The position numbers were made by a program, and so were the translations under genes. Below the pieces are notes generated by a model. It searched no databases, had not been told where the DNA came from, and was given only the letters and a program-made list of their open reading frames with translations. This document shows positions 50,248-61,207 of a stretch of DNA of 64,000 bases, one piece after another. Each line of letters starts with the position of its first letter. Position 1 is the stretch's first letter. Source of the stretch: Isochrysis galbana (Eukaryota > Haptophyta > Isochrysidales > Isochrysidaceae); the NCBI GenBank assembly GCA_018136815.1, contig CM030933.1:4878557-4942556 (forward strand), written 5' to 3'.

Positions 50248-51381
50248 TTAGCCAGAAAAACTGGAATCACCAATGACACGGGCTAACGCGGCTAGCATCC
50301 TGTCATTCTCATCACGTGTGCCGATAGAGATGCGTACACAGTCGTCGCAATGAAGCATGGAGCCACGGTAGCGTAATATTACTCCGTCTTCCTGGCAAAG
50401 CTGTTCACAGATTTCCTTGCATCGTGCCATCTTAACGAGCAAGAAATTGGCGTCACTAGGCACAATATGGTGCACGGCGCGTGCGAAGGCTGGCGCGGAG
50501 AGTGTGTCGCACACGCGCTTACGTTCTAGAAGGAGCTTATCGCGCTGAGACCGCACAGTTTCCGCCGCTGCAATTACGCGTGTTGTCGCCTCCTCGGCTA
50601 GGACCGACAAGTTAAAGGGCGCCTTGACGCGATCAATGACCGCCACTAGCTCTGGTGAAGCCACAGCGAAGCCAACACGGGCACCCGCTAGACCCCATGC
50701 CTTGGAGAAGGTTTGCATAACCACGACGTTCCGAAAACGGTCAACAAGTCCGAGGCAGCTCTCGGCCTCTCCCGCATAGTCGATGTACGCCTCGTCAACA
50801 ACGACCATGGCGCCAGCCGCAGCAGTGGCAACCGCCTCGATATCGGCTCTCCGCAGCAGCCGTGAGGTCGGGTTACCTGGTGAGCACAGGAAGATAATTT
50901 TCACTCTGGGTGTCAGTGCTCCGATGATCTCCGTCACCTGGAGCTGGTAGTCAAGCGGTGAGAGCGGCACGTCGACAGTGGCCACATCATTGATCTCGCC
51001 AAAGATGCTGTACATGGCGTAGGTGGGTGAGCAGATCATGATGGCGTCCTTGGCGGGTGTGCAGCTCACACGGATAAGCAAATCGATAACCTCGTCCGAA
51101 CCGACGCCGACAAAGATCTGCGCAGCGTCACAGCCTCGCAGCTTGGCAATTGCTGACTTGAGCCGTATTTGCCTCGGGTCCGGATAACGATGGAGGCTGG
51201 TGCCCAGAACTTCGTCAGGCTGCACCACACAGCCCTGCGGGTTCTCGTTGGCGTCCAGGAGAACAGGAGAGGTCGCATTGCCAAAGCGCGGCGGGAAGAC
51301 GTACGGTTTAAGCCGAAGGACGCATGGGCGCAAGATGGACTCAAGGGAAAAGCCCTCAGGGAGCCTGTCATCGGAGCCCAT
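50248..51381 (-). CDS. hisC: histidinol-phosphate aminotransferase
   Basis: A 377-residue intronless ORF from the ATG at 51381; the upstream extension has only GTG and is low-complexity. Converts imidazole-acetol phosphate and glutamate to histidinol phosphate in histidine biosynthesis, using PLP. It shows 'LLDANENPQG' at 41-50, YPDP at 66-69, 'CSPGNPT' at 166-172, DEAY at 196-199, and the PLP Lys227 in 'QTFSKAWGLAGARVGFA'. The length matches class I/II aminotransferases of this type. No plastid presequence is visible although histidine synthesis is normally plastidic in algae, so the 5' end may be incomplete or the enzyme cytosolic. Confidence 0.93.
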   Translation of the reverse strand: MGSDDRLPEGFSLESILRPCVLRLKPYVFPPRFGNATSPVLLDANENPQGCVVQPDEVLGTSLHRYPDPRQIRLKSAIAKLRGCDAAQIFVGVGSDEVIDLLIRVSCTPAKDAIMICSPTYAMYSIFGEINDVATVDVPLSPLDYQLQVTEIIGALTPRVKIIFLCSPGNPTSRLLRRADIEAVATAAAGAMVVVDEAYIDYAGEAESCLGLVDRFRNVVVMQTFSKAWGLAGARVGFAVASPELVAVIDRVKAPFNLSVLAEEATTRVIAAAETVRSQRDKLLLERKRVCDTLSAPAFARAVHHIVPSDANFLLVKMARCKEICEQLCQEDGVILRYRGSMLHCDDCVRISIGTRDENDRMLAALARVIGDSSFSG

Positions 51382-51476
51382 CGCCGCAGCGAACTCCCTC
51401 CCTCCCCCTCCCTCCCTGCCTCTCTCTCTCTTTTCTCTCCCTCTGCCTACTTTATTCTTCACAAAATAGATCTCTG

Positions 51477-51480
<4 letters not shown>

Positions 51481-51540
<60 letters not shown>
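51481..51540. repeat. (TC)30 microsatellite
   Basis: Thirty uninterrupted TC units in the 5' flank of the aminotransferase gene, within a longer C/T-rich region. Confidence 0.98.
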
Positions 51541-51542
<2 letters not shown>

Positions 51543-52034
51543 ACCATGCCTCCCCCCGCCCGCTTGCTTGTCCTCTCTCTGTCGCTCGTACCCCTGGATA
51601 TTGTCGCTCGTATGCCTATATTATTCTCTACTATTCTACTATACCTTTATCTCTCTCCCCTTGCGACTCTCGTTCGCTCTCGACGACCTCCCCCCCCGCG
51701 CCCCCTGATGTGATGGTGATGCTGTCTGTAGGCGACACTATTTCAAGGAATATGTTACTCCCCAGGACCTCAGCCTGGGAGCCTGGGTCACATTGGGCGC
51801 TGCGGTGGGGCTGGGGCTGGCGGACATGCTACGCGGGCAGGTGAAGCAAGATACACCCCGAGTGCGATGGCATGAAGCACCGGTGAGACCGCCGACCGGT
51901 GTCCCCTGACCATTTACCATTTAGTCCGAACACCAGCGACAAGAGGGGACTGTCCACCACCGTACCACCGTGCTCTTGCTGGAGCGCGGCGAAGGTCGGC
52001 CTGTCACGGTGGGCCGGTCGCCATTGCTCCGCTC
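51541..52034. other. intergenic, nothing firm
   Basis: C/T-rich up to about 51710. A plus-strand frame at about 51745-51905 contains a hydrophobic 'SLGAWVTLGAAVGLGLADML' and could be an exon, but no start or partner exon was found. Confidence 0.35.
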
Positions 52035-52109
52035 CCTAGGTGTTAAACACATCAGGAACAGTGTGTTTCTATGAAAGTCAAAAACAGTGTTTTTCACCGT
52101 GTTTCTAGG
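52035..52109. mobile_element. hAT-related MITE remnant
   Basis: About 75 bases starting CCTAGGTGTTAAACAC, continuing through AGGAACAGTGTGTTT, and ending TTTCACCGTGTTTCTAGG. The words parallel the end of the 36.1-39.1 kb hAT element (CCTACATGTGAAACACAG, then GAACAGTGTTTTTT on its right end). Ends are imperfect and no 8-bp duplication was found. Confidence 0.45.
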
Positions 52110-54143
52110 AGACCCCCATGTCAACTAATCTTATGATTGGTCGCCATGGAGGGGGGCCTCGCGCCCCCCCCACTCAAAGATGTCTCGTCAGCTTGCGAGC
52201 TCTCATGGATTTGGAGCTCGCACCGATATCAGTACTCATATCAGCTCGCAACAACTATCAGTAAACTGATAGGGTCATGGAGCGCGCGCCGCCTCCCGCC
52301 CTCGCTGCCGCCGCCCTCGCCGCCATGGACGAAGCGTTCATGGACACGCCACTGTCGCCGAAGCGACCGCGCCAAGACGACCCGCCCGACCAGGTGGGCG
52401 CAGGAGCCAGCGGGCCGCGCCCGCGCACCCCCGAGAACGGAGGCACCACAGCCTGCATGCTGGCAGCAGCCAGCATGCAGCACACCCACACCACCCCACA
52501 CAGCCACCCCAGCCACACCACACAAGAGGGACGATCCAACAGGGAAGGCCTCCGGGCCTGGCCCCTACACAGCCGTGGTATCGCCCTCGTGCTCCGGCAC
52601 GAGGGGCTGGCCCGGCACCATCATAGACATGTCCCCCATGGCGGGGGGTATGTCGACAAAAGTCAAGGCCACTGAGCAGCTTTGGGCCCCCAACAAGGGG
52701 GACAGTGACAACAGAGAGGGCGACACCGGAGAGACACTCTCCAGCGACGACGAAGGACGGGCAGACGGCCGCGTCTCGGGCGCCAGGGTGACGAGCGCGA
52801 CACCGGCCCCAGAGGCCCGCAAACCAAACGACCAAAAGTTCGAGGGACTGAGGATGGGCTCCCTGAAGAGAAAACGCCCACCCGCGAGCTTCCAAAGATA
52901 CAAGTGGCTGAAATGGAACGAATATGCGACCATCCTGGGAGTCCCCCTAGGGGGACCCCAGGCCATCAAAGAGTTCTGGCGCAAACTAGCCGACAAGATA
53001 GAGAAAAAAACCACCATATACGCACCGATAACGAATAATCTATCTATACACGGGAAAACGAAGGTAGCTAACTTTCTCATATACTCTATTCCTAGATACT
53101 GGCTACAAACACTTGCAGCCCCAAGATCGTTCCACGCAGCGGTAAAATGATCCGTGGACAGAATCATGTGGACAAACGCGCGCACCGGACGGAGACTACA
53201 ATGGGTGAAACACCCCGAAATCCCAATGAAAAACACTTCGGAGAAAGGGCCCCATCTGGGGCTGGGTCTGCTAGACTGGGGCAACCACGTCAAAGCACTA
53301 CAGGCTAAGTGGATCCTGAATTACCTAGACGCGGGGAGGACAAATATCGAGGGGATGTCGTATTCCATACGAGGACAGACTTCTACTTTTTAGTCTGTGA
53401 GTTATTTTAACTCTTAAAGTCTCGTCGATGGGTATGCCGCCTCTTCTCCTACTTTCTCTCGACGTCATCAAACTTTCCATGATCGTCTTCCGTCTTCTGT
53501 TATACCTCGGTTGTAGCTCCCCCCCAGCGAGGTCTGCCCTCGTTGTGCCGACCTCTCTGTCGCATGTCTGCGCATTGCTAATTTGCTCTGGTGCCGACGT
53601 CTGACCGTCCGTCCCGGTGTGGTTAGTTTTCGCTCTGTTTGGTTTAGTTTGTGTGGTTCTGTTATTCCCTAACCTCTCTCGAGTCCATGCGTTGTAGTCC
53701 TTCGTGCCTACCTCGGACCTAAGAAGTTCTCCCTCTCATTCTCTCCCTTCCAATAGCTCGCTAGCTAGCCTCGTCCCTACCATCCGACGCCCCTCGTCGC
53801 GAACCGCCGACTTTTCGCCTACCTCGTCGCTCGTTGCGTCCGATGGCCGGCATGGTCAGACCCGACTCCTACTACGATCTGTCAGACATCTACCCGTCAA
53901 CAGCAACCAACGAACCTCCTACGGCCGCGTCAGCTGCCGGCTCGATCGAACGGCCCACTGCCTACGAGCCTGTAGTCATCGCGTGTTCGACAGGGGAGAG
54001 GCAGTGCCCCCTCCCCCCGGTAGCAGTCGGACACCTGGCTCGTCAGGCATGGCGGGATTCCGGGATGGAAAAGTTGTGTCTAATTAGCTAGTGGGGTTGG
54101 CTAGGATATAACATTAATTATTTTGTTAGGAGACCCCCATGTC
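52106..54143 (+). mobile_element. non-autonomous LINE copy with 17-bp target duplications
   Basis: TAGGAGACCCCCATGTC occurs exactly at 52106-52122 and 54127-54143, bracketing a 2.0-kb element (52123-54126). Inside, in order: hairpin A (ACTAATC, loop TTAT, 52124-52140), a short leader of about 115 bases, hairpin B (stem CTATCAG, loop TAAA, 52255-52272), ORF1 from 52277, ORF2 C-terminal sequence, and a 3' region ending 'GGCTAGGATATAACATTAAT'. This copy defines both true ends of the element. ORF1 joins directly to the ORF2 end, so it relied on another element's enzyme. Confidence 0.92.
52277..53393 (+). pseudogene. fused LINE ORF1 start and ORF2 end
   Basis: From the ATG at 52277 the frame reads MERAPPPALAAAALAAMDE and then 'MDTPLSPKRPRQDDPP'. 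After about 100 residues the protein-like frame shifts and continues to 53150: 'NEYATILGVPLGGPQAIKEF' matches a late reverse-transcriptase motif, and 'NLSIHGKTKVANFLIYSIPR' the thumb-like region. A stop at 53150 interrupts it; 53154-53393 continues with 'LGLGLLDWGNHVKALQAKWI'. There is no catalytic core, so it is not an enzyme. Confidence 0.8.
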
Positions 54144-54299
54144 CGGAACAGAGGATTGCGCGCTGCGCGCGCGCGGTGAGTGAGCGTGCGAGCGAGGCCA
54201 TAGCCATATAGCCATAGCATAATCAATCCTCAATCCCGGCACCTCCCGGCCCTTTCCCCCCCGCCATCAGGCGACTCCCCACGTGCACTACTAGGGGGA

Positions 54300-54676
54300 T
54301 AGGGGAAAAGGGCTTAGATATGGTCGGTGGCCCGCGCCCCCCCCCGGTGATCCGTTCCCCCCTTCCTCCCATGCCTACCGGGCTGGCGACTTCCTCAGTC
54401 CCGACTTCTCCTGTAAACAGGTGCGGGACTTACATATTTTTCGGTGAGCGGAGCCCTCGCTCCGCCCACCCCCTTCTCCGCGCTCGCTCTCTCCCCTCTC
54501 CTGCAGGCACGCGCGATGGCGCGCCTGCGACAGGCCTGCAGTGGCCTCTGGACGGGAGGGGGTCGTTCGGAGGGGGGAGGGAGTTGCCGGGGCAGGTAGG
54601 GGGGGACCCTAAGGAATCCTTGGACACCAGGCGGGAGGTAGGAAATAGTGGTTAAAATGAGTGAGTGACCGGGCTA
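54300..54676 (+). mobile_element. LINE-like 3' tail, GAGTGAGTGACCGGGCTA type
   Basis: About 54555-54676 matches 40300-40422 (words 'GGAATCCTTGGACACC' and 'AAATAGTGGTTAAAA'), ending GAGTGAGTGACCGGGCTA. The preceding 250 bases probably belong to the same tail but have no second copy here. Confidence 0.5.
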
Positions 54677-55003
54677 TAAGATAGTTGTGATATTTGGATT
54701 GTTGACTAATGCAAGGAAGGTGGCATCATAGATCATAGATACTCTACTCGTATTACCCCCAAAGAGCCCTCAAGCGGACATCGTCCCGCCCCTCCCCCCC
54801 AACCCATATCCCCAATCTTCGCGAATGCCGATCCAATCTGCTCCTCAAATCAATCCAATCTCCTGAATGGCGCAAACCGCCTATTTGCGCTAAAAGAAGA
54901 AAGAGATGGTTCGTCGTCTCAGCTTCAGCTTGTCTCTTGCATAGGAGAGCGCTTGACGTTGAGGCTGCAAGAAGATGAACAATTGGCGGTCCTTGATTGA
55001 GTT
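54677..55003. other. 3' flank of the septin gene
   Basis: No gene recognised. Confidence 0.4.
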
Positions 55004-57719
55004 TCATAGCAAGGAAACATCTCTAGTGGCCAATTGTTGTGTCTTCCGGTGGCGGCGGTTCTGACCCCAACGCACGACCGCAAGAGAAATAGTGGCAGCG
55101 GGAATGAGTAGAACTAGTAGAGAGGACCATGCGTAGGAACCGCCGCGTTTGTTGTCGGGCGAAGGCTTCACTTCTGCTTCCAGCTTCTGGGCTCCGGTAT
55201 TCTCCAAGTCCGAGTCTAGGTTCAAAATCTGCTCTTTGGCAGTCTTAAGGGAATTCGCAAGCGCCTCGCGCTTCTCTTGTGCTGTCTTTGCGGACGTCTC
55301 ACCTGCGTCTTGCGCACCATTAATCTGATGCGAGAGCACCGCGATGTGCTTCTCATAGGCCTGGACGGCAGCCGAGAAGTCTGCGGCGGCTTGTAGAGCC
55401 ATGAAAGCATCGTTGTCAACTGCCATCTGGTCCAACCGTGGCGTCAACTTGGCCGTTTGCGACGCCGACGAGCTCGTGTAAGTGACCCACATTTGGGCCG
55501 CAAGGGCTAGAGGCACCAGTAGAAGAAGAAGTATTACCCAAGGCAGACGAGCGCCGCTTGCCCGCTTTACCTTACTGACCTGCCTGTCGATGCTACGGGC
55601 GGCTGAGCGCACCATGCGTGATGCAACCGAGTGGCTAATACGCCATTTCTCATATTTTTTACGCGACTCGTCTCTCATTTCTTGCCATTGGCCTGACCAC
55701 ATGATGAGATTGCGGAGTGCGGGTAGATCGGAGTGCGAAGGCTCCGAGGAAAGCGCATTGCCCCATGGGTATTTGCGGAGGTATACGTTGAAGCCAGCAT
55801 CACGAATGGCTTCGGTAGAACCAATAACGGCCCACGGCGGTTTGTACACTTGATTATCTTGCTGCTCCATCTTCTGAATAAAATCTTGGTCGAAGGCGTA
55901 GGGCTCGATCTTCTCTTGCTCGAGCCTCCTGCGCACCTGCTCCTTGAACTCATCTTTTTCTTTTGTAGTCATGGTGTCCGACTTTGCGATAATGGGCACG
56001 ATATTGACCCACTTGTGGAGACGGCGCATGAAGGCCACGTCAATGTACTTAAGCCTATGCGGTGCGATGAAGTAAAGGCAGCAATGCACGAGTGGGTCTT
56101 CTTTTTGCAGCTGATTATGGTCACGCTCCCTAGTCGACGTCTCGGCGAGCAGCTGTTTCTGGAAACAATTCTCGACATAATCGGTAATGACATCGAAAGA
56201 CTCGACCGTGTTGGTATTGTCTCCATAACCGGGCGTGTCGATCAAGGTCACCAAGAGCTCGTTCTTGCCGACAGTGATGCTGAATGGGTCAAAGCGAGAG
56301 ACGCGGACAGTCGCCGAGGCAATTCTTGAATTCGACGGAAGCACAGCCTCCTCCTCGTCATAACCACAAGCCGTGCCGGTCTGTGGATCGCGGCGCATCT
56401 CATGGAGAGCAGCTTTTAGCTCCTCGAAGTCGGCCTGCACCGTCTCGGCTTCAACTTTCTTTTCAGCTGCAAGTGTGAAATCAAGCACACCATCCGCCTG
56501 CATCATATCCGTCCTGAGCGCCCTAGCCTTCTCGCGGAGGTCGAGGAGCTCCTTACGCCGGTCTTCGTCTGCCTTGCTCAAATCTTTGAGTTCCTCCTCC
56601 AGTTGGTTGATCTCGCTCCACAAGCCATGAATCTCGCCTTTCTTCTTTTCCGCGAGGACGTATTTTTCCGCCTCGCGGGCAGCGTACAGTTCCCGCTCCA
56701 CTTCGGCGCGGCGAGTCGTCGCGTTCTCCAACTTTCGACGTGTCTCAATGACCTGATGAAGGCGAGCAAGACGAGTGGTCAGTACGCACTCAGTTGGACG
56801 ACGGCACGGATGTGCCTAGTACACCATCTCCATGGCAGTAGGATCGTCCCACATTTTGCGTTTCCTTGCGCATAAATAAAGCTGAGGTCGCATCCTCGTC
56901 GCGGAAGCTCTTGAAAAAGGACTTCAGCAGCGTTGTCTTGCCAAGTCCGGCTTCACCAACCACCTAATCCACGAGTGCATAGTCGAGGTTTTTATTTCAG
57001 TACACTAATCTGTTGGGTGCATCGTGCTTCTGCACTTGGGCCTGCGCTGGCAGCTCACCATGATGTTGAAGCTCAAGCGGCCCGGTTCACGGGTACTCTT
57101 AGGATCAATTGGCTTGTCATGATACCTGTGATGGACACACAGGAGGGAAATCCAGCCATTCTTGGCGAAGGGAGATGCATTCGGCCACGGGCAAGCACTC
57201 ACGGGTCACGCTGCAGGGATTCTGGCTTTGACGTTGTCCACATGCTGTGCGCTTCTTTCAGTGAGCGATATTCGGCGCCAATGATGCCAGGAGGGACCAA
57301 GTTGAGGTCAGGGTTGCTATCCAATCGTCCAGTTTCATCTTGATTGACGAAAGGCTGCAATGAGGAGTCTGGGAGAGGTAAGGGCGGAGGAGCAGGTTTC
57401 ACGAGCGAGCAAGCACAAGGAGCGGATCACGCATGGCGGTGGATCACGCATTGGGGATGAAACGAAGCAGAGTGCATGATAACAAGAACGACTGGCTCGC
57501 TGAACGAATCACCCTTCCAGTCTATAATTCTCTGCGCCATCTGCTTGCTTCCCATCCGTCTCACAGACGAGCTGGCTCACCTCCGTTTACATCGCATACC
57601 CACTCAGTAGAATTTCCCTCGTTTCCATGTTCAGGTTGCGAGTTCAAGATGAGAGACGAGTCGAAAGAGTCAGACAGGTCTTGGTGACTGAGGATCCATC
57701 GTGAGCCGTCGCCATCCAT
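55004..57719 (-). CDS. septin-like GTPase with internal coiled coil and two membrane segments
   Basis: Exons 57719-57581, 57368-57203, 57125-57059, 56963-56853 and 56752-55004 give 743 residues; all four introns are GT-AG and every phase matches. The GTPase has G1 GEAGLGKT at 127-134 ('FNIMVVGEAGLGKTTLL', spanning a splice), G3 DTPGYGD at 333-339 and G4 AKSD at 417-420. Septin hallmarks include 'CCLYFIAPHRLKYIDVAFM' and 'WVNIVPIIAKSDTMT'. Between G1 and G3, about residues 160-280 form a coiled coil rich in Glu/Lys/Arg, an insertion not in ordinary septins. Hydrophobic segments lie at about 565-584 and 703-723. It would polymerise on membranes and may be anchored there; both are inferences. 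Confidence 0.88.
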
Positions 57720-58494
57720 GGGATGAGTAAGGCGACGCGGCCAGGTGTGTAGGAGTTTGCGACGGGGCGTGCGAGGAGGCGGTCCGAGATGTCGGACAAC
57801 TAAAGAGGTCTCCTCCTGGAGCGAACTGGTCAGCGAGCAGAGGTTAGGTCAAGTATCGCAGCGGAGACAGAGAGATTCTTTACAAGTTCAAGGGTATCCG
57901 CAGGTAGGTAGGTAGGTGTCGGGGAATCGTCTGTTTCGCCCCACGCGGACTCCCCCGCCCTCTTGCTCTCTGTGGGGGCGGGGGGGGCTTGAAGAGAGTG
58001 GGGGGCGGCGGGGTTGGGGGGGGCAGAGAGAGTAGGTAGTCGGTCGAGCAGGAGGACATCATAGAATAATGCAATAAGCGATGGCATCGATCTGAGACTG
58101 ACGAGCGCCACACGGTACACGAGTTTTCGCTCCGTGAGATAAAGATCAAGCTGCGAGAGAGACGCGTCGGTGTCGCGGGCGCCCGACGACCCGCGACCCC
58201 GACACGTCACTGACTGACGTCTCGTCGCGGATTGTACTCGTCTTCATGCGAACGCGGCCCGGCTTTTAGCTACAGTATGGGGCGAGAGCGACGTCTCTCC
58301 AACGACGGCCGCGAGGAAACCAAACAAAAAGGATAGAAGGGGGGAAGGGGAAGTAGGACTAGTGGGGCGAGGGGAGATAAGGGCGGTGCCAGTGGAGAGC
58401 CTGACTCCTAGGTGTTTGGTATTGAATCTTCAGGTGTTTTTTTAGATTGAGCCCCAAAGCCGCGAGCGAGGGGCGAGACTTTTAAAAGGTTTTC
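57720..58494. other. 5' flank of the septin gene
   Basis: A minus-strand frame at 57830-58210 starts with GTG and contains 'RKLVYRVALVSLRSMPSLIA'; it could be an upstream exon or 5' UTR, with no match. About 58455-58494 carries a 'GGCGAGACTTTTAAAAGG' tail like the end of the LINE copy at 16622. Confidence 0.35.
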
Positions 58495-59456
58495 ATTACT
58501 TAAAATAGTATCAACTAAGTTTATACTTGGTTCCCCCATGGGGGGGGAACGAGCCCCCCCTCTCTCCACTCCTCCCCCGCCATGGGGGAGGAGCCACCGC
58601 GCCACCCACTCTCCTGGCATGCCTGATGGCTTGCTAGGAGCAAACCGCCCTGCTTACCCACCCCTCTCCCCATTCCCCATAGGCACGCCTCACGCCTGAA
58701 TCGCCCGCCCTGGCCTGCCGTGGCCAACCCATCCCTCTGACCAGCCCCAGCCCCTCCTCCCCCTAGGCCCCCCTTGATCAGAAGCCCCTAGCCAGCTCCA
58801 ATCGACCCGCAGGGGCGCGAGAGCCAGCGAGGGGGAGGCAGGAGGGGCCAGGGCCATGCCCCATGCCCCAGTCTCGCCTCTCGCCTGCCCCCTGAGCTGT
58901 GCTCCTAGGCCCCCTGCATGACACTTGGGGACCTGAAGGGGGGTCGCAGGCGCGCGCCATGGGCCAGGGCGCAGGGAAGAGAGGAGGGAGAGGGAAGAGA
59001 GAGGGGAGGGGGGGGCGGCAGCTCTCCCCTCCGGCGCTAACGTGTCTTTTCGCCCAGTTTAGGTAAGAGAAGACGAGGGGCGCCAGAGCCAGGAGGGAAG
59101 GGCCGCGGCTCGCCGCGGCCACTCGCTCCGGCGAGAGTGATTAGCGCTTCTGGGCTCCTATTTCACGGCGAGTGCCCCCCCCCCCCTGCGTTGCTTTTAC
59201 CCGAAAGGGGTTTTCCCCCAGCGTGGCCTCGAGGAGAGTTCGTGTTGAGGTTCTGGGGTGCGCATGGTCGGTGCGTGCATTGGAGCGGGGGGACAAATGT
59301 CGAGGGAAGGGGGCAGTGCCCCCTCTCCCCGGTATCACTCGGGCACCTGGCTCGTCAGGCATGGCGGGATTCCGGGACTGAAAAGTTGTGTCCAATTAGC
59401 TAGTGGGGATGGCTAGGATATAACATTAATGATGTATTTATTACTTAAAATTGTAT
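58495..59456 (+). mobile_element. leader-plus-tail LINE derivative with 17-bp target duplications
   Basis: ATTACTTAAAATAGTAT (58495-58511) and ATTACTTAAAATTGTAT (59440-59456) differ at one base and bracket a 0.93-kb element. It starts with hairpin A (58513-58532, loop TTAT), carries the long leader to about 59085, and then a 3' region closely matching 53990-54115, ending 'GGCTAGGATATAACATTAAT'. There is no ORF1 or ORF2. It is a short non-autonomous form retaining only the two ends. Confidence 0.88.
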
Positions 59457-59625
59457 TGGCCGCTTGGTGCGCATGCTTGTCATGTATTATAGCGACATGA
59501 GAGCATCTGGAGAGCAGAAGCAGAAGCACCGTGCATGCGTAGCAGTAAAATACCCCGGAAGCAAGAACCACATGGACAGTCGAGTCCTGGCTTTTGTGCC
59601 CAAGAAGCAGGTTCCTACAGAGTTG

Positions 59626-60609
59626 CTACGAGAGATGCCCCCTGTATCGAGCTGCCACAACAGCCGCGCTACCCGTGCGCAACAATCGCTCAACCGATTC
59701 CGTAAGCCGCCGCCCTCCACCAAAGTCGCCCATCCAGAGATCCAGTTCTGCAGTAGCCGGATGATGCACACTGGGTGTGCTGTCTGACACATGAGTTGCT
59801 CGGCGGCTCAACTCTGAGACGAGATGAGCAGGTTGTGCATGGCGAGCGCGCCGACGCCGTCCAGTCGCAGCAGCGAAAGTGTGCTCCTCCATGGAAGCAG
59901 CCCGAATAGTATGAGACGTACCCAGTTGCACCGGCTTTTTGCACAATGGACAGGAGGCGGATCCTCTAGAAAGCCAACGCAGTATGCAGCTTCCATGATA
60001 TACATGAGCACAAGGTAGCGTCACCACCGATTGACCGCACAGCATTGAGTCAATACATATCGCACAATCGTCGGGCAAAGACTCTACCAAGATTACAGGG
60101 CGTAGCTCGTCCAGCGATGCGCGTATCGCCTCCAACGCACCCAAAGGTGGTGGCATGGGGTCATGTGCGTTGTCCACACGGCGGCCCGGAATCCCTGGTG
60201 GACTGAACGTTGGCGATGGGAGAGCAAACACTCTTTGAGCGGATTGAGCGTTCGGTAGCATGGCGTCCAGGCTTTGGTCGAGCTCGACCATCTCCTGATT
60301 ATGGTACGCCTGATCCAGCACGATCGAGGCCAGCTGTTCTCTAATGGTGGCGGCGGCATGAGCGACAGCACCCGCGAGCCGGTCGACTTCTCCAGATTCA
60401 GCACGCAGTACCGCGAGAGTGCGAGGCCGCATCTGCTCCCCACGAGTCGATCTGCCGATCTCGGAGTGAATTCTGCGGATCTCGGCGGCCAGCAGTCGCT
60501 CCTCCTCTCGCAGCCGCCGCCGCAGCACGGCACGGTGCATCGCGGCCACCTGCCTACGGAGCAAGTCGACAAAGTCAAGCCGATCCTCCATCTCCTCCTC
60601 ACTCAGCAT
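59626..60609 (-). CDS. RING-H2 finger protein
   Basis: A 327-residue intronless ORF from the ATG at 60609, the first in-frame ATG. The N-terminal 130 residues are mostly helical ('DLLRRQVAAMHRAVLRRRLR', 'LAAEIRRIHSEIGR'), likely coiled coil. The RING-H2 finger is complete: C182, C185, C200, H202, H205, C208, C220 and C223, with the conserved 'RWLSRG' helix and PLC. It is a likely E3 ubiquitin ligase of the cytosol or nucleus. The C-terminus is basic and unstructured. The target is unknown. Confidence 0.85.
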   Translation of the reverse strand: MLSEEEMEDRLDFVDLLRRQVAAMHRAVLRRRLREEERLLAAEIRRIHSEIGRSTRGEQMRPRTLAVLRAESGEVDRLAGAVAHAAATIREQLASIVLDQAYHNQEMVELDQSLDAMLPNAQSAQRVFALPSPTFSPPGIPGRRVDNAHDPMPPPLGALEAIRASLDELRPVILVESLPDDCAICIDSMLCGQSVVTLPCAHVYHGSCILRWLSRGSASCPLCKKPVQLGTSHTIRAASMEEHTFAAATGRRRRARHAQPAHLVSELSRRATHVSDSTPSVHHPATAELDLWMGDFGGGRRLTESVERLLRTGSAAVVAARYRGHLS

Positions 60610-61207
60610 CGCGTGATTCCTAAGGGTGGAACGGGAAGTGATGGAGGATGGGGGGTGGGGAGAGAGGGAGGCGGGAGAGAGAGAAGGGGGAGAGAGAAGG
60701 AGATGAAGCAGGAGGAGGAGGATCACCAGAGTTTCGAGGGTGTGCGTGACGGTCGGAAGGCCTCGCGTCCCCGATGGTCCCTCTCGCTCGCGCTCTCTCG
60801 GGCGCGCTCTCACATACAGAGGAGCTGTGCCATCTTCTCCTTCCTCTGTACTCCTACTACTAACTCTCCGTCTCTCTCTCTTCACTCTGCTCACACACAC
60901 ATATCTCTCTCTTCTTCCTAAGATAGAGTAGAGTACTGTACTTTCCGCGAGTTGTTCCTGTCAACTTGTTCTCGTCGTTTTCACCTCTCTCCAGTCCCCT
61001 CCAGCCCCCTGTCGAGAAAACTTGCCATTCTTTTTTCTGTTTTCCTAATCCTAGTCCTTTATATAGAGAGAAGATATAACGCTCGTCCGTCCATACAAAG
61101 AGCGAGGATCGATCGACGGCGGTATTCATACCGGGAGGGGGCCCCCGCCCCCCCCCCCCCCTCCCCCCCTTCCCCCTCCCTCCGGCCATCCTCCGCGCGT
61201 CTCGCCG
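60610..61207. promoter_or_regulatory. divergent promoter region
   Basis: About 600 bases between the divergently oriented RING gene and SET-domain gene. It contains purine- and pyrimidine-rich tracts and a C-rich run near 61141-61165. No core promoter motif can be named. Confidence 0.4.
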
